Shown here piece by piece: positions 11,526 to 21,700 of a DNA stretch of 64,000 bases. A model generated the notes under the pieces. That model had not been told where the DNA came from, searched no databases, and saw nothing but the letters and a program-made list of their open reading frames with translations. The stretch spans positions 855,834-919,833 of the forward strand of contig CM030834.1 of the NCBI GenBank assembly GCA_018105865.1, in the 5' to 3' direction. Source of the DNA: Metaphire vulgaris (taxonomy: Eukaryota > Annelida > Clitellata > Crassiclitellata > Megascolecidae). Positions within the stretch are counted from its first letter, which is position 1. Each line of letters begins with the position of its first letter. The translations under genes and the position numbers were made by a program.

Positions 11526-12574
11526 TTATTCTGTAGCGTCTGTATTTTCCCTTTTCCATCAGCGTCAGAATCGCCATGTTCAGTTGATCTCTGTACGGGG
11601 CTCCCTGGGGCACCCCGAGCCCGTAGCGCCTCGCATCGGCAACAACGCCCAGCTCGACCAGCTGACAGTTCTGAGCGACCGCATAGCTGACCGGAGCCGA
11701 GTCCCAGACGAAGCAGCGGTCGGCGCCCGGGTCCCCGAGTGCGAGCTCGGAGCGGTCGATCAGTCCGTCGTCGTCCAGTATCCGCTGCCAGACGCGATGC
11801 ACGTGCGGCTCGGAGCTGCGTTCGAGGAAGGCACCGACGGCGCTGTCGCGGGCCGTCAAGAAGCGCACCTCTCGCCGATCGAGCAGTTCGCGGACGGTCC
11901 TCGGGGACCCTAAGGGCGACGGCGGCGGGCGGAGGCGGCGGCGGCGACGGTGGTCCGGTCCGTCGAGAGGCCGTCAACAGGGCGGCCAGGTTGGCCGTGT
12001 AGGAGGCGATGAGCAGCAGCGAGAAACAGTGCAGTCCGGAGACGGCGATACGACCGGCGATAGTCCGAGGACAGAAGGAGGACTGGAGAAGGAGGATCGT
12101 CGACAGAGTCAGCCAGACGGTGTCCCGCAGCATCATCCGCCGCCCATCGTCATCCGCCGTCCCCCGAGGAGACGGAGGAGGAGACGGAGGAGGAGGAGCA
12201 GTAGCCCCAGCGGCGGCCTCTTCCTCGGCGGCGGCGGCGGTTGCCTTCCGTCGTCCCCTTCTTCTTCTTCTTCCCGTTCCGTCGTCGATCGAAGACGACG
12301 ACGGAGAGAATCGCTCGACGACGTAGACGTTTGCGGTGACGGCGGAGAGGGCGGTGAAGAGGAGGATCCAGACGACGGAGGAGAGGGGTTGGCAGAGGAA
12401 GAGGAGCCAGTGAGGAAGAGGAGGAGAGGAAGTGGTGTTAGTTTCGTTCGGAGGATCCGATGAACGTCGCCTCAAGGCAATCAGACTGACGCCGGACACG
12501 TGAAAAGGAACGCTGAAGTCAATGACCTCTTCAAGGGCAGAGGTCATCGGAGCGGCCAGGGCTATGGACGCATT
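11526..12574 (-). CDS. Ionotropic glutamate receptor, end of S1, M1-pore-M3 and S2 exon (two compensating frameshifts)
   Basis: Acceptor TTGCGTAG precedes AATGCGTCC; donor is ATAA|GTGAGT. The first frame reads ASIALAAPMTSALEEVIDFS (end of S1), helix M1 (HWLLFLCQPLSSVVWILLF), NVYVVERFSP, a 50-residue low-complexity insert, then the pore WLTLSTILLLQSSFCPRT and gate SYTANLAALLT. This is the canonical iGluR order. The S1 segment, usually PLTIT..RE, is PMTSALEE, so the glutamate-binding Arg appears lost. After a proline-rich tract (about 11905-11950) homology moves to the +1 frame: TVRELLDRREVRFLTARDSA, CFVWDSAPVSYAVAQNCQL, GLGVPQGAPYRDQLNMAIL. At AAAAGGGAAAA (about 11550) it returns to the first frame for KIQTLQNK. 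The first frame has no stop throughout, so a scrambled S2 would be translated if the shifts are real. The exon length fits a zero net shift. Sequencing error is the plainest explanation. Confidence 0.85.
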
Positions 12575-13152
12575 CTACGCAAGAAAAGAAATTCATCATC
12601 ATCATCATCATTATCGTCGTCCTAATCCTCATCCTCATCACCATCATCATCATCACCACCACCACCATCATCATCATCGTCATCAATCATCATCCACATC
12701 ATCATCATCAGCATCACCATCATCATCATCATCATTATCATCATCATCATTGTCGTCAACAACATCATCATCATCATCATCATCATCCATCATTTATGCA
12801 GTGGCATCGCACAGGCATATGTAAGACGTGGCACTGGAGCTATTATTTCTGAAGTGCTATTAATTGCCAATATTTAATTGCTAATCAAGATTTAAACCCA
12901 TTTTTCTATATATATATATATTGTTGTTTGACCAAAATTCGTGAATTCTGTAATATCCGACCTGAACACCGCTTTACGAAATTACAGTCATTTTTACACA
13001 ATGCTTTTAGTAAGCGTTAAGACTCGCCCGAGTTCAAGACAGAAGATCCTCTAGAAAACAATGAAACAGACAGACAGACAGAGACACAGACAGAGACACA
13101 GACAGACAGAGACACAGACAGACAGACAGACAGAATTTTTCCAGACGCTTAC
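12575..13152. other. iGluR intron with (CAT)n and (GACA)n microsatellites
   Basis: (CAT/ATC)n from about 12594 to 12790 abuts the acceptor of the S2 exon, and (GACA)n at 13069-13135 lies just inside the donor of the S1 exon. The His-rich and Ser-rich frames over the CAT run are repeat products. Confidence 0.8.
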
Positions 13153-13377
13153 TCTGTCGATGAGTTGTTGAGCGACTCGTTCCCAGACTCCTCCTCCTCC
13201 TCCTCCTCCGCCTCTCCTGGAGTGACTCTTAGCTCCCTCTGCCATGAGCATCTGGAGTTTGTAGGTGAACGGCTGGAGTTCTGCCATCGCAGCCAGTAGG
13301 TCGACGGCGAATCCGCTGTATTTGTCGTTTCCCAATCGACCCGAATGGTCGGGCTTCAGCATCGCAAACGGAGCCTC
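13153..13377 (-). CDS. Ionotropic glutamate receptor, ligand-binding lobe S1 exon
   Basis: Seventy-five codons in phase 0, acceptor TGTATATAG, donor AGA|GTAAGC. It reads EAPFAMLKPDHSGRLGNDKY, SGFAVDLLAAMAEL, FTYKLQML and ends VWERVAQQLIDR. This matches the S1 lobe: E.PF.M.K after the linker, G.NDKY.GF.VDLL, F.Y+, and W..+...LI.R before the AD.A.AP..I segment of the next exon. The KY.GF tyrosine is kept. Where most receptors have a short V.DG.YG turn, this one has AEGAKSHSRR and eight glycines, encoded by a GGA/GGC triplet run. The two lobes S1 and S2 form the agonist clamshell outside the membrane. Confidence 0.9.
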
Positions 13378-13544
13378 CTATATACAGTGTGTGACAGAAT
13401 ACATTAAATACAAGAGACCTGTCCTGTTTGGGAGAGAACGCAAAACGAATGCTCTATTTCTCTGAAGAAGAACTTTTGAAAAGCAAACATTTCTCAGACC
13501 TTGGCTGCCATAAAAGTCTGTTATCTCACATTTAATATTTTGGA
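13378..13544. other. iGluR intron, upstream part
   Basis: Non-coding start of the 6-kb intron between the S1 exon and the previous one. The rest of this intron is listed as separate repeats. Confidence 0.6.
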
Positions 13545-13672
13545 CGAGGTGGGAGTGACAGTTGAAACAGTAAACGGATTCAAAGGCTATCTAGATAAAC
13601 TAGGTTATTGAATGCAGATGGTTACATCAGTGGTTTTCACACAGGCTTAGCCTCCTAAACCACTTAAAATCA

Positions 13673-13771
<99 letters not shown>

Positions 13772-13772
13772 A
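13545..13772 (+). mobile_element. CR1/L2-like LINE 3' end with (ATT)n tail
   Basis: The + strand segment GAGGTGGGAGTGACAGTTGA ... AAACCACTTAAAATCACA ending in (ATT)n matches, in opposite orientation, the 3' end of the LINE at 21700-22960. The frame FKGYLDKLGY is the last codons of its ORF2. Typical 5' truncation left only about 130 bases. The ATT run (13676-13772) has one TTTT interruption. Confidence 0.75.
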
Positions 13773-13799
13773 TTCATCGACATTTGGCAATAGTGTCAA

Positions 13800-14260
13800 C
13801 ACACTAAAGATTTACTCAGAGTCAAATAATTTACTACCAATATTTAGAACTGGATTAAAACCCATCTTTTTGACCCGGCTTCTTATCCACCATAGACTGT
13901 TACCTGGCTGTCCGGCCGGATACCATGGATGCGACATGGATCGTGAATGATTTTGATTTGGTCTGCCATCGGCTGATGCTTCTGTGCATTACGAAGTTAT
14001 TGTTATTGTTCATGACAATTTATATAGCGCCGTAGCATGGCAAGGGCCAAAGTCAAAGGCGCTTTACAAGAAACATGGGAACGAGATGTTAAATAGGTGA
14101 GTCTTTAATTTGATCGCAAAGTCCTCTAATGAAGTGGCCGCCGACACTGTAGCCGGTAACGAATTCCAGATGAGAGGGTTTCCTCGGGAAAAGAACGTTC
14201 GCCGAAGTTGAGTTGAAGTTAAAGTGGCGCTATAGAAGTTTAGGATTAGATTAGATTAGT
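13800..14260 (+). mobile_element. LINE 3' fragment interrupted by a 215-bp short repeat
   Basis: The frame NNLLPIFRTGLKTHLFDPAS is a LINE ORF2 C-terminus. Its 3' untranslated part (CTGGCTGTCCGGCCGGATAC near 13908) recurs at 42776. Comparison with 43190 shows an insertion at 14000-14214 with GAAGTTA on both sides (13993-13999 and 14215-14221), a 7-bp target duplication. The insert contains TTTATATAGCGCC and AAGGCGCTTTACAAG, an inverted-like pair, and looks like a SINE or MITE. Confidence 0.65.
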
Positions 14261-15690
14261 TGAAGTCACCCCGATGACGATCTGCTAGCGAACGGTTTCG
14301 TTTCGTTTCAGAAATGTGGACATGGAATATTGAGGCGTCAACCATAAATACAGTGTGAATCTGGAATTGGGTGGGGAGAGGCGGAATTTCCGAGGGGCGT
14401 TGAGATGCTTATTTCTCGGTCGATGTATCCAGAGGATGGATCGCTGGATTTCGATTGTCAGCTTCGACTGCATGGGTGGTCGACAGAGGGGAGGCGATTG
14501 ACAGAACGTATGCTTGACTGCGTTCGCGGTTTTAACGTTTCACTAAACAACTGGTTTTGATCGATCTATCATACGAAGACAGCGACAGTGAAAAAGATCG
14601 ATACATTGAATATCCAATCGAACAGGCTTTGCGTGAATTAAGTGAGACCAGAACTTCAATCCTAACGGAGTAACACTAGGGTTTTAATTGCACTCAATAG
14701 GAATCCATATAAGACATCTGCTTCGATGATTAAGGAAACAGTGCATTCTGCTACACAATGAGTGCAGAAGACCTTCGCCTATAGTAGCCAGAGGCAGGCT
14801 TCTATCTGTCGATGGCTGGAACAGTGTCGGTTCCAAGAACTCTTGGTGGAGGGGGGGACAATGAATTTCTAGAAAGATCCCGCCAATTGTCAACGGAATT
14901 ATATGTAAACATTTTAGTCTTTTAGAAAAAATCTGTAGATTTGATTTGTAGAATATAATGTTCAGAATTGACAATGTATAAAAGCCATTTTAGTCTGGTT
15001 GTACAATGTCATAGTGCAAAATCGAGTCTTCTATTACTGGAAGCGAATTTGCCGATGACATTGTCTATGGATATATCCATATCTTTGTGGATATACACAC
15101 CAGCTTAGGCTAATCCGTTTAGACGATCGTCTTCCATTGAAGACGCATTTTTAGAGGGCCGGTGGGGATGCATCCCCAGTCATCCCCAACGTGGAACCGC
15201 CTCTGGTTGCAAGTTTAACCTTCACACTGGTTGAGGGTCGAAATTTGGGACTGGAGTGGGTCGACACCCCCACTGGTTTGGAGAGTGTCGAACCAGAGTC
15301 TCATGGGCGGAGGAAAATCGATTGGCCCTAATGTTGAAAAACGGAGTTTATTCTCGGAGAAGGCGTCTTCGTCTTTGCGTATTAAAAGGGTGTTGTCAGT
15401 TGAGCTGCGACAGAGAACTGTGATCTATCATTTGTGGGTTTTCCGTTTACGATTTTCATTTCATCGTCGAGTCTATTTTTCCGATCGTGTTCGGATGTCG
15501 TTCAATCTCCAATTCAACCAAGTGGAAATGCTGGCTGACGTACAGAGTTGCATGTACTGTCCGGAGTATCTCGCTCTTGTAAAGACAGCAGATGATAGGA
15601 GATCGTCCTGTTCTCGTAGGGTCTCAGGTTCTCCTCTCTCCAAGACTCTCTCCTTTGGTTTCTTGTCATTCGGCCAAAATCAATAAATCA
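14261..15690. other. iGluR intron sequence, nothing recognised
   Basis: Several short frames but no protein match. The 151-codon + strand frame at 15231-15686 shows no domain I can name and no splice context supporting it. Confidence 0.4.
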
Positions 15691-15692
15691 GA

Positions 15693-16215
15693 CGGAGAGA
15701 GAAAGAGAGGATAAAGGGAGATGAGAGAGAGAAAGAGAGTAAGAGATAGAGAGGGATAGGTAGACAATCAGATAGAGTGTGTGTGTGTGTGAGAGAGAGA
15801 GAGAGGGGGGGATAAGAAAGAAGTGTATATATAAAGTGAGAGGGAGATAAGGCAGAGCGAAAGAGAGGATAGAGAAAGTAGGAGATTCAACCAAGTGGAA
15901 AGAGAAAAGCTGTAAGAGAGAGAGTTTCTTGTCAGCCAAAATCAATAAATCAGACAGCGAGAAAAAGGGAGGGATGAAGAGAGAAAGAAGAAGATGGATG
16001 GATGGAGAGAGGGTGAAAGAGAGAGGAGGGGATAAGAGAAAGAGAGATAAGTCAGAGGAAAGAGAGTAGAAGAGGAAGAGATGGAAAGAGAGGGAACGGG
16101 AGAAAGAGTAGAGAGAGAAAGAGTAGAAGAGAGAGATAGAAAGAGTAGGAAAGAGAAAGAATAGTAGGAGAGTAGGAGAGACAGACAGACATAGAGACAG
16201 AGACAGAGATAGAGT
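15693..16215. repeat. GA-rich tract
   Basis: About 500 bases of AGAGAG/GAAAGAGAG with a short (TG)n at 15778-15790. The words AGATTCAACCAAGTGGAAAG and AGCCAAAATCAATAAATCAG occur both here and in the preceding 200 bases, so part of the tract is a duplicated segment. The 182-codon Ser/Leu frame on the - strand is a repeat product. Confidence 0.85.
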
Positions 16216-16555
16216 AGCTTCTCTAAGCGTCGCCATTCCTAAGAGGAATGTTCATTCGTCTATAATCACCAGAAGACGGAAGTTGTACGTGATCTTCTGC
16301 CTGAATCTCTTCGCTTAAGATTCACGAAACTCTTTCTCTCATTCACTTATTTCCTCCTTTCGTCGACGCCCGAAGTGGCGCCCCCTCGCGACCAACGCAG
16401 CAGCAGCAGCCAGCATCCCTGTCTTCATCTCCTCCAGTCTGTGGCTGGAGGAGGAGGAGGAAAATAAATTCGGGACGAACGGGAACTTATTAGGACGGAG
16501 GTCGTGGCATCAGCATAAATATTTTCGGCACGTGTCTTATACCAACTGGGGTCTG

Positions 16556-16739
16556 CCATCCATCCATCCATCCATCCATCCATCCATCCATCCATCCCAT
16601 CCAAATAACTATCCTCTCTTATGCCGGACTTGAAATGGTCTGTAAGGGATTATTCCACGTCTTAGAACAGACGCTTTCTACGCAAAACGAAACACGACAT
16701 TTGGCATGATTACCAGAAAAACGGAAACAACGACACAGG

Positions 16740-16773
<34 letters not shown>

Positions 16774-16790
16774 CTGCTGCTGCTGCTGCC
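16556..16790. repeat. (CCAT)n, (AAC)n and (TGC)n microsatellites
   Basis: (ATCC)n at 16556-16597; (CAA)n followed by (CTG)n at 16741-16789. Intronic. Confidence 0.9.
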
Positions 16791-17711
16791 TATCATAATT
16801 CCATATTCATTGCTATCAGCTCACCTGATCAAAGAATGATCACGCGCTATTAGCACACATCCCACTTCCGTTAATTACAGAGTCATATATCCGCATACAC
16901 CAGACATAACAACCTAGGCCAATTATTAACCGTCTCTACAAATAATAGACCTCCTCACAATACTAATACAAACGACCCGGTTTCGAAAAATGCCAATATA
17001 GATAATTGTAAAAATTGCCCGTAGCTTACAGTTTCTACGACATTCTGCAGCTCATACAGGCGGCGTTCGTACAAGATAAACTCTACTCTGGACGGTATAC
17101 CAGCTCAAATATAATTATCTATTTAATTACTTGTTGAGAACGCAATTCCAATATTATGTTGGAGAGACAACACTGTCGCTTAATAAGTAGGTTGATCAAC
17201 CCCAGGTTTACTATTAGAACAAATAGAGATGCGACTCTCGCAAACCACTTTACCCAGAAAGACCATTCTGTCGACGATCTATCCATAATACCAATTGAAC
17301 AATTACAAAACGAAAACGATGAACGCAAAAACAAACGCAAACGCCTAACTAGAGAGACATGCTGGATTAAGGAACCAATGACCTACAAACCACATATACG
17401 GAAACAACTCAATCAGTGACTAGGGCCTATACATGTAGACGCTGCTGAAACAAAAGACAAGATGGAAGGAAGGTTGTGTCCAAGCACAAATTCTCATGAC
17501 TTTTCATTCGCTCGTTTATCCATCCAATCCATTCAATCCATCCATCTATCCATTCATTAATACAAGCTCCCATCCATCCATCAATGTCTCGACTCCGTTC
17601 TTACAACTGCCTTTCCAATAAATCACGCATCTGACGCTGAAATGCAAAGCTTCTTTGGAAGACATTTTAAAATTCATCTACGATTATGTAGCGCAATCAT
17701 TGCTACAGTAG
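16790..17711. other. iGluR intron sequence, nothing firmly recognised
   Basis: The + strand 87-codon frame at 17156-17419 (ISRLINPRFTIRTNRDATLA and on) may be a degraded transposon product, but I cannot assign it. No splice-bounded exon seen. Confidence 0.35.
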
Positions 17712-17778
17712 ACCGCCAAGCACGTTTGATGTCATGACCTATCCGGGATAGGTCATGACATCAAACGTGCTTGGCGGT
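17712..17778. repeat. 67-bp perfect palindrome
   Basis: The left arm 17712-17744 (starts ACCGCCAAGCACGTTTGATG) is the exact reverse complement of the right arm 17746-17778, around a single central G at 17745. Thirty-three paired bases with no mismatch would form a cruciform or, if transcribed, a hairpin. Confidence 0.95.
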
Positions 17779-18099
17779 AGGCTATCCGTCTGCACGTTTG
17801 TCAACCATCATGACTCTGGTATGAATCACTAAAACACGAATGACTCTAATGCTGTGCGAATAATATAGGATACCCATTCTACATCACTGACGTCTGGTAC
17901 TGGTGCTAACATTCACCCACCATCAGATTTCCGCTTCAAAGTTGTTTTCTTTTTGGGCCACTCTAGAAAACTTACAGCCGGCGTCCAAGCTCCAATGCAC
18001 AAGAACAGATAAAATGTAATATATTAATCGCAACGCAGTCACTGAAGAACTTAACAATATCGCATACTGCATAAAGAAAGGCGTTAGATAAAGGATGTA

Positions 18100-19000
18100 A
18101 CATCTCCCAATGTCCCTTTAACATCTTAGCTGAAGCATTAATGAGAAAAGCATTAGATGGATATAAAGGTGGATTCACGATAGGAGGAAAATTGATTAAC
18201 AATCTCCGCTATGCAGATGATATTGTCCTAGTAGCAACATCAGTTAAAGACCTTCAAGAGCTAGTGAAAAGAATAGAACATACTGGAACCGAATACAATA
18301 TGAGCATAAACGCAAGCAAAACAAAAGTAATGTCAAATATGGAGCATCAAATAACAATCTTAGCAAATGGACAGGTGCTTGAGCAAGTTTCTAACTTCAC
18401 ATACCTTGGAAGCCTGATCCAAGATGATGCACGATACAAAGATGACATCAAAACAAGATTGGCCATGGGAATGAATATAATAAAAAAATTACTAAAAGTT
18501 TGGAAGAACAAATCGGTCAGTAAACTTACAAAGCTAAGATTGATCAGGACACTGGTTTGGCCTGTTGCCTCGTACGGCTGTGAGTCATGAACACTAAATA
18601 AAGAAGAAGAAAATCGAATTCAAGCATTTGAAAACAAATACTTGAGGAAAATGTTGAGGGTCCGTTACACGGATTTCATATCCAATGAGACACTATACAA
18701 AATGGCTGGAGTAGATCAGGAATTCCTGAAACATATCAAATCAAGAAAAATGAGATATTTTGGACATGTTACCAGAAAAACAGAAGGCTCATTTGAAAAC
18801 TCAATAATAACGGGTTTGACGGAAGGAACCAGCTAGAGGCAAGGCAGACCCAGAACCAGCTGGATAGACAACATTATGAGACATGATGGTCTAACATGAA
18901 AGGATCTCCACTAATGGAAGCAGCTATAGAGAAAGGGAGCAGTGGAGAATTATTGTTCAACGTTGCGGCCAATCTTCGCATAGCGACGACGGCTTCATGA
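18100..19000 (+). pseudogene. RTE-like LINE reverse transcriptase, 3' half, broken
   Basis: The frame includes INNLRYADDIVLVATS, the YADD catalytic box of reverse transcriptase, then YNMSINASKTKVM, NFTYLGSLIQDDA, IRTLVWPVASYGCES and a stop. It resumes as FENKYLRKMLRVRYTDFISN, KMRYFGHVTRK, and RQGRPRTSWIDNI after another stop. The order YADD, SKTKVM, YLG, YGCE, LR++L, +FGHV.R, GRPR..W.D.I is typical of RTE-type ORF2 C-termini. At least two in-frame stops (18588-18590 and 18834-18836) and the missing 5' half show it is dead. Confidence 0.85.
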
Positions 19001-19437
19001 CATGACATGCATAGTGTAATAGTCGGGAAAAAGGAACTCATAAACATATGGCAATAACGACCTCAGATCTGCACCGAATTAGACAAAATTTTTAACATAC
19101 AAAGCGACATCTATTTGTGTCAATAGAACAAAATTTCTATAGAATCCGTTAACTTCATAGAGCGGTCTGTAGCTTTTGCGGTCTCATCTGTCATCACAGA
19201 TTAAGTTTTCCGCTTATTTATTGGCTGCCGTCATTTTCTACATCATTGAGTGTTTGACAAACAAAAAAATGTTTTCAAGTGAAGATCATATTCAATTTAA
19301 TGTTAAATCAGGATTGAAATTAGGTCTAGAATAAAAATTATAAATAATTGACATTGGTTTTCTAATTATCAAAGGGTTAACTTTTTCAGGATACGGTGTA
19401 TATATACATGTACCTTTATGTGGTAAATTCGTCTTAC
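19001..19437. other. iGluR intron sequence, nothing recognised
   Basis: AT-rich, with no recognisable frame up to the donor of the next exon. Confidence 0.4.
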
Positions 19438-19563
19438 CTCGACAATGAGCACCTTGTACGGATGATGCGTTTGTGGATCAGTGGTCGTCGACAGTGAAAG
19501 TGAGAATTCCTGAGCTATTTTTAGCCTTTCGCCTTCCTCGTTCGACGAATTCCAGACTCCAAT
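19438..19563 (-). CDS. Ionotropic glutamate receptor, end of amino-terminal domain and linker to S1
   Basis: Forty-two codons in phase 0. Acceptor TATAGTAG precedes ATTGGAGTC; donor GAG|GTAAGA. It reads IGVWNSSNEEGERLKIAQEF and ends HHPYKVLIVE. The IG.W motif is the last strand of the amino-terminal domain in non-NMDA iGluRs, and PYKVLIVE runs into EAPFAML of the next exon, the usual start of S1 (L.V.T..E.P). One base upstream a TAG would be in frame, so the second AG is the functional acceptor. Confidence 0.85.
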
Positions 19564-20453
19564 CTACTATACAGAAAGAGGTCAGGGTAGGTCACTAGGT
19601 GCGCGTCTTCCAGTCTTATATTGCTTCTATTTCGTGAAATGAAACAGTGTTAGTATAGCCGCTAGACCTCTCCTCAGAGATGCCAATGGGTCACTCAAAA
19701 TGACCCGGGTACGTGACAATTAGGTGATGGCATGCCGATTGAGTCCCGGACGTTTAGGTCCCGGGAGTTTAGGCCACGCCCAATTACGAATAGACAAATT
19801 CAAATTATAAAAAACATTTTCCTTTACATTCTCTTCCAAACTAAAAATTAGTTGTACTAATACACTGTATATCTCAAGGTCAATGTCCCGAGGCCAAGGT
19901 CAATGTTCTAAAGCCAAGGTCAATGTCCCAAAGTTGCATCTCTATGGCGATTACTTGAAAAGACATTGTCCATTCGTCGTTGTTTCAAGATTGTTTCACT
20001 ATTCATGAGTTATCTCTTAGTGTCATCATCACCCTGTCTTTAGCTATGCTCTTCATACGGCGCTATACAAATAGGCCGGTATACATGGATGCATACATCA
20101 CCTACGGAATCTCTTAATGCGACAGACAGATAATGTGAGCAGCCGACATGCAGATGGGAATGAATTGGATGAGACGATAGTAATGGCTACTACTACTGCA
20201 GATACTTTCAAAAGAAACCTAAATACTGGATATAGGATAGGATACTGGGTATAGGATACTGTATTGGTCTTGTGCAGCTATTAGATACTGTAGATAGTAT
20301 ATTGTAGAAGAATTCAGAGTACAGAATCTGATCGGTGAGGCATTTGTGACACAGCATAGGTCTACTGCAAAGTTTAGTTGTTATTTGTAGATGCAGAGAT
20401 AAGAACACAGAGAAGGAGAATACAGAAACAAACCTAACAGAGGACAAGATGTC

Positions 20454-20547
<94 letters not shown>

Positions 20548-20791
20548 TAGTATAGTATAGTATAGTGTAGTGTAGTGTATTGTAGTATAGTATAGTATTA
20601 ACAAAGAATATACTATCTAATTCTGCGGGGTGGGAGTGGGACAGCAAAGGTTGGTCCAGGTCCTGACTTTACATAAATCAATCAATCAATCAACGACATT
20701 TTACGTGCCTGATAAAATCAGAAGTCGCATTTTTCGGCGATCAATAACAACCGAAAGCGGTCTTCGAAATGAACGGCCTTACAACGTATAC
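19564..20791. other. iGluR intron with (AAT)n microsatellite
   Basis: Contains a short tandem of TCAATGTCCC(G/A)AAGGCCAAGG type near 19880-19930 (three copies, about 24 bp) and the long (AAT)n-(TATAG)n run at 20453-20600. No coding sequence seen. Confidence 0.6.
20453..20600. repeat. (AAT)n followed by (TATAG)n
   Basis: Perfect AAT triplets to about 20547, then TATAG/TGTAG pentamers to about 20597. Confidence 0.9.
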
Positions 20792-20896
20792 CTGATAAGG
20801 TCCTTGCAGGTTGAGGCCGAAGATATTGATGACGTATCCTCTTCTGGATCCGTCTTCGCGAAAGGACACGTTTCCCATGGCACCGGCTGCATGCAT
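20792..20896 (-). CDS. Ionotropic glutamate receptor, late amino-terminal-domain exon
   Basis: Thirty-five codons in phase 0, acceptor CTACTGTAG, donor CAG|GTATAC. It reads AAGAMGNVSFREDGSRRGYV, INIFGLNLQGPYQ. The pattern G..G.V.F...G.R..Y.I.+..L...G is the standard strand-turn region near the end of the iGluR amino-terminal domain. It joins IGVW of the next exon without a gap. Confidence 0.85.
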
Positions 20897-21334
20897 CTAC
20901 AGTAGCAACATTCACATCATCTCCCTCCTCATCATCATCATCAGAGACATCCCCTTCTACTCCCCCCTCCTCCTCCTCCTCCGTGACCAAGCGTCCGAAT
21001 TCCCGTCGACAGGAGACGCCACAGTGACCGCCGCCGTATTCGATTAATCTCAGACTACGGAGTCCGAACACGAGGACTTAATGCAACCGTAATATTAATC
21101 ACTGCAGGAAAAACAAAAACGAAAACGAAAATTTCGAAAAATATGAAGAACTGAAATTTAATATTTGTGTTGTTTGACATTGAATACTGCAAATAATTGT
21201 GCTTGGTTCTTTTTGTAATAACAGCTGTGGCGAACAAAGGGAAGATGGAATAGAGGTGTGTATGAGTTACAGTGGTTTTCAACACAGAAGACATCCTACT
21301 AAAGCCCTTAAAAACTAGTTATTATTATTATTGC

Positions 21335-21396
<62 letters not shown>

Positions 21397-21700
21397 TAAG
21401 TATTTATCTGTATCTGTAGCATCTTGCGTAGTTAATCGCGTAGGTCAGAATGCAGTAAATCATAATTCTCTTTTAAAAGAAGAGCGGAGGTTCATTGCAT
21501 AAAGCAAAGCTATTTGAAAATCCCTGATGCCATCCTCCTCCATGCAAACGACATCAACGAGGAAGACAATCTCCTCCTCCTCCTCCTCCTCCTCTATCAT
21601 CTCATGCATTCAGAAAATCAGAAAACACTCGACACATTGAAACAGCACAGGACATCCACACGCACCAACAGTCCACCGATGCACACTTTACAAGTCCGTT
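20897..21700. other. iGluR intron, upstream of LINE
   Basis: Includes (ATT)n at 21318-21393 preceded by CTACTAAAGCCCTTAAAAAC, a diverged LINE 3' tail, and a short (TCC)n near 21570. No exon seen. Confidence 0.6.

Noticed and set aside
11522..12547. Taking the continuous 341-codon frame as the true receptor
   Set aside because: Its second half is Arg-rich without homology, while the +1 frame of the same DNA holds clear S2 motifs.
12522..12824. His- and Ser-rich reading frame
   Set aside because: It is the translation of (CAT/ATC)n next to an iGluR acceptor; no other support.
15231..15686. 151-codon + strand frame
   Set aside because: No recognisable family; ends at the edge of a GA tract; likely chance.
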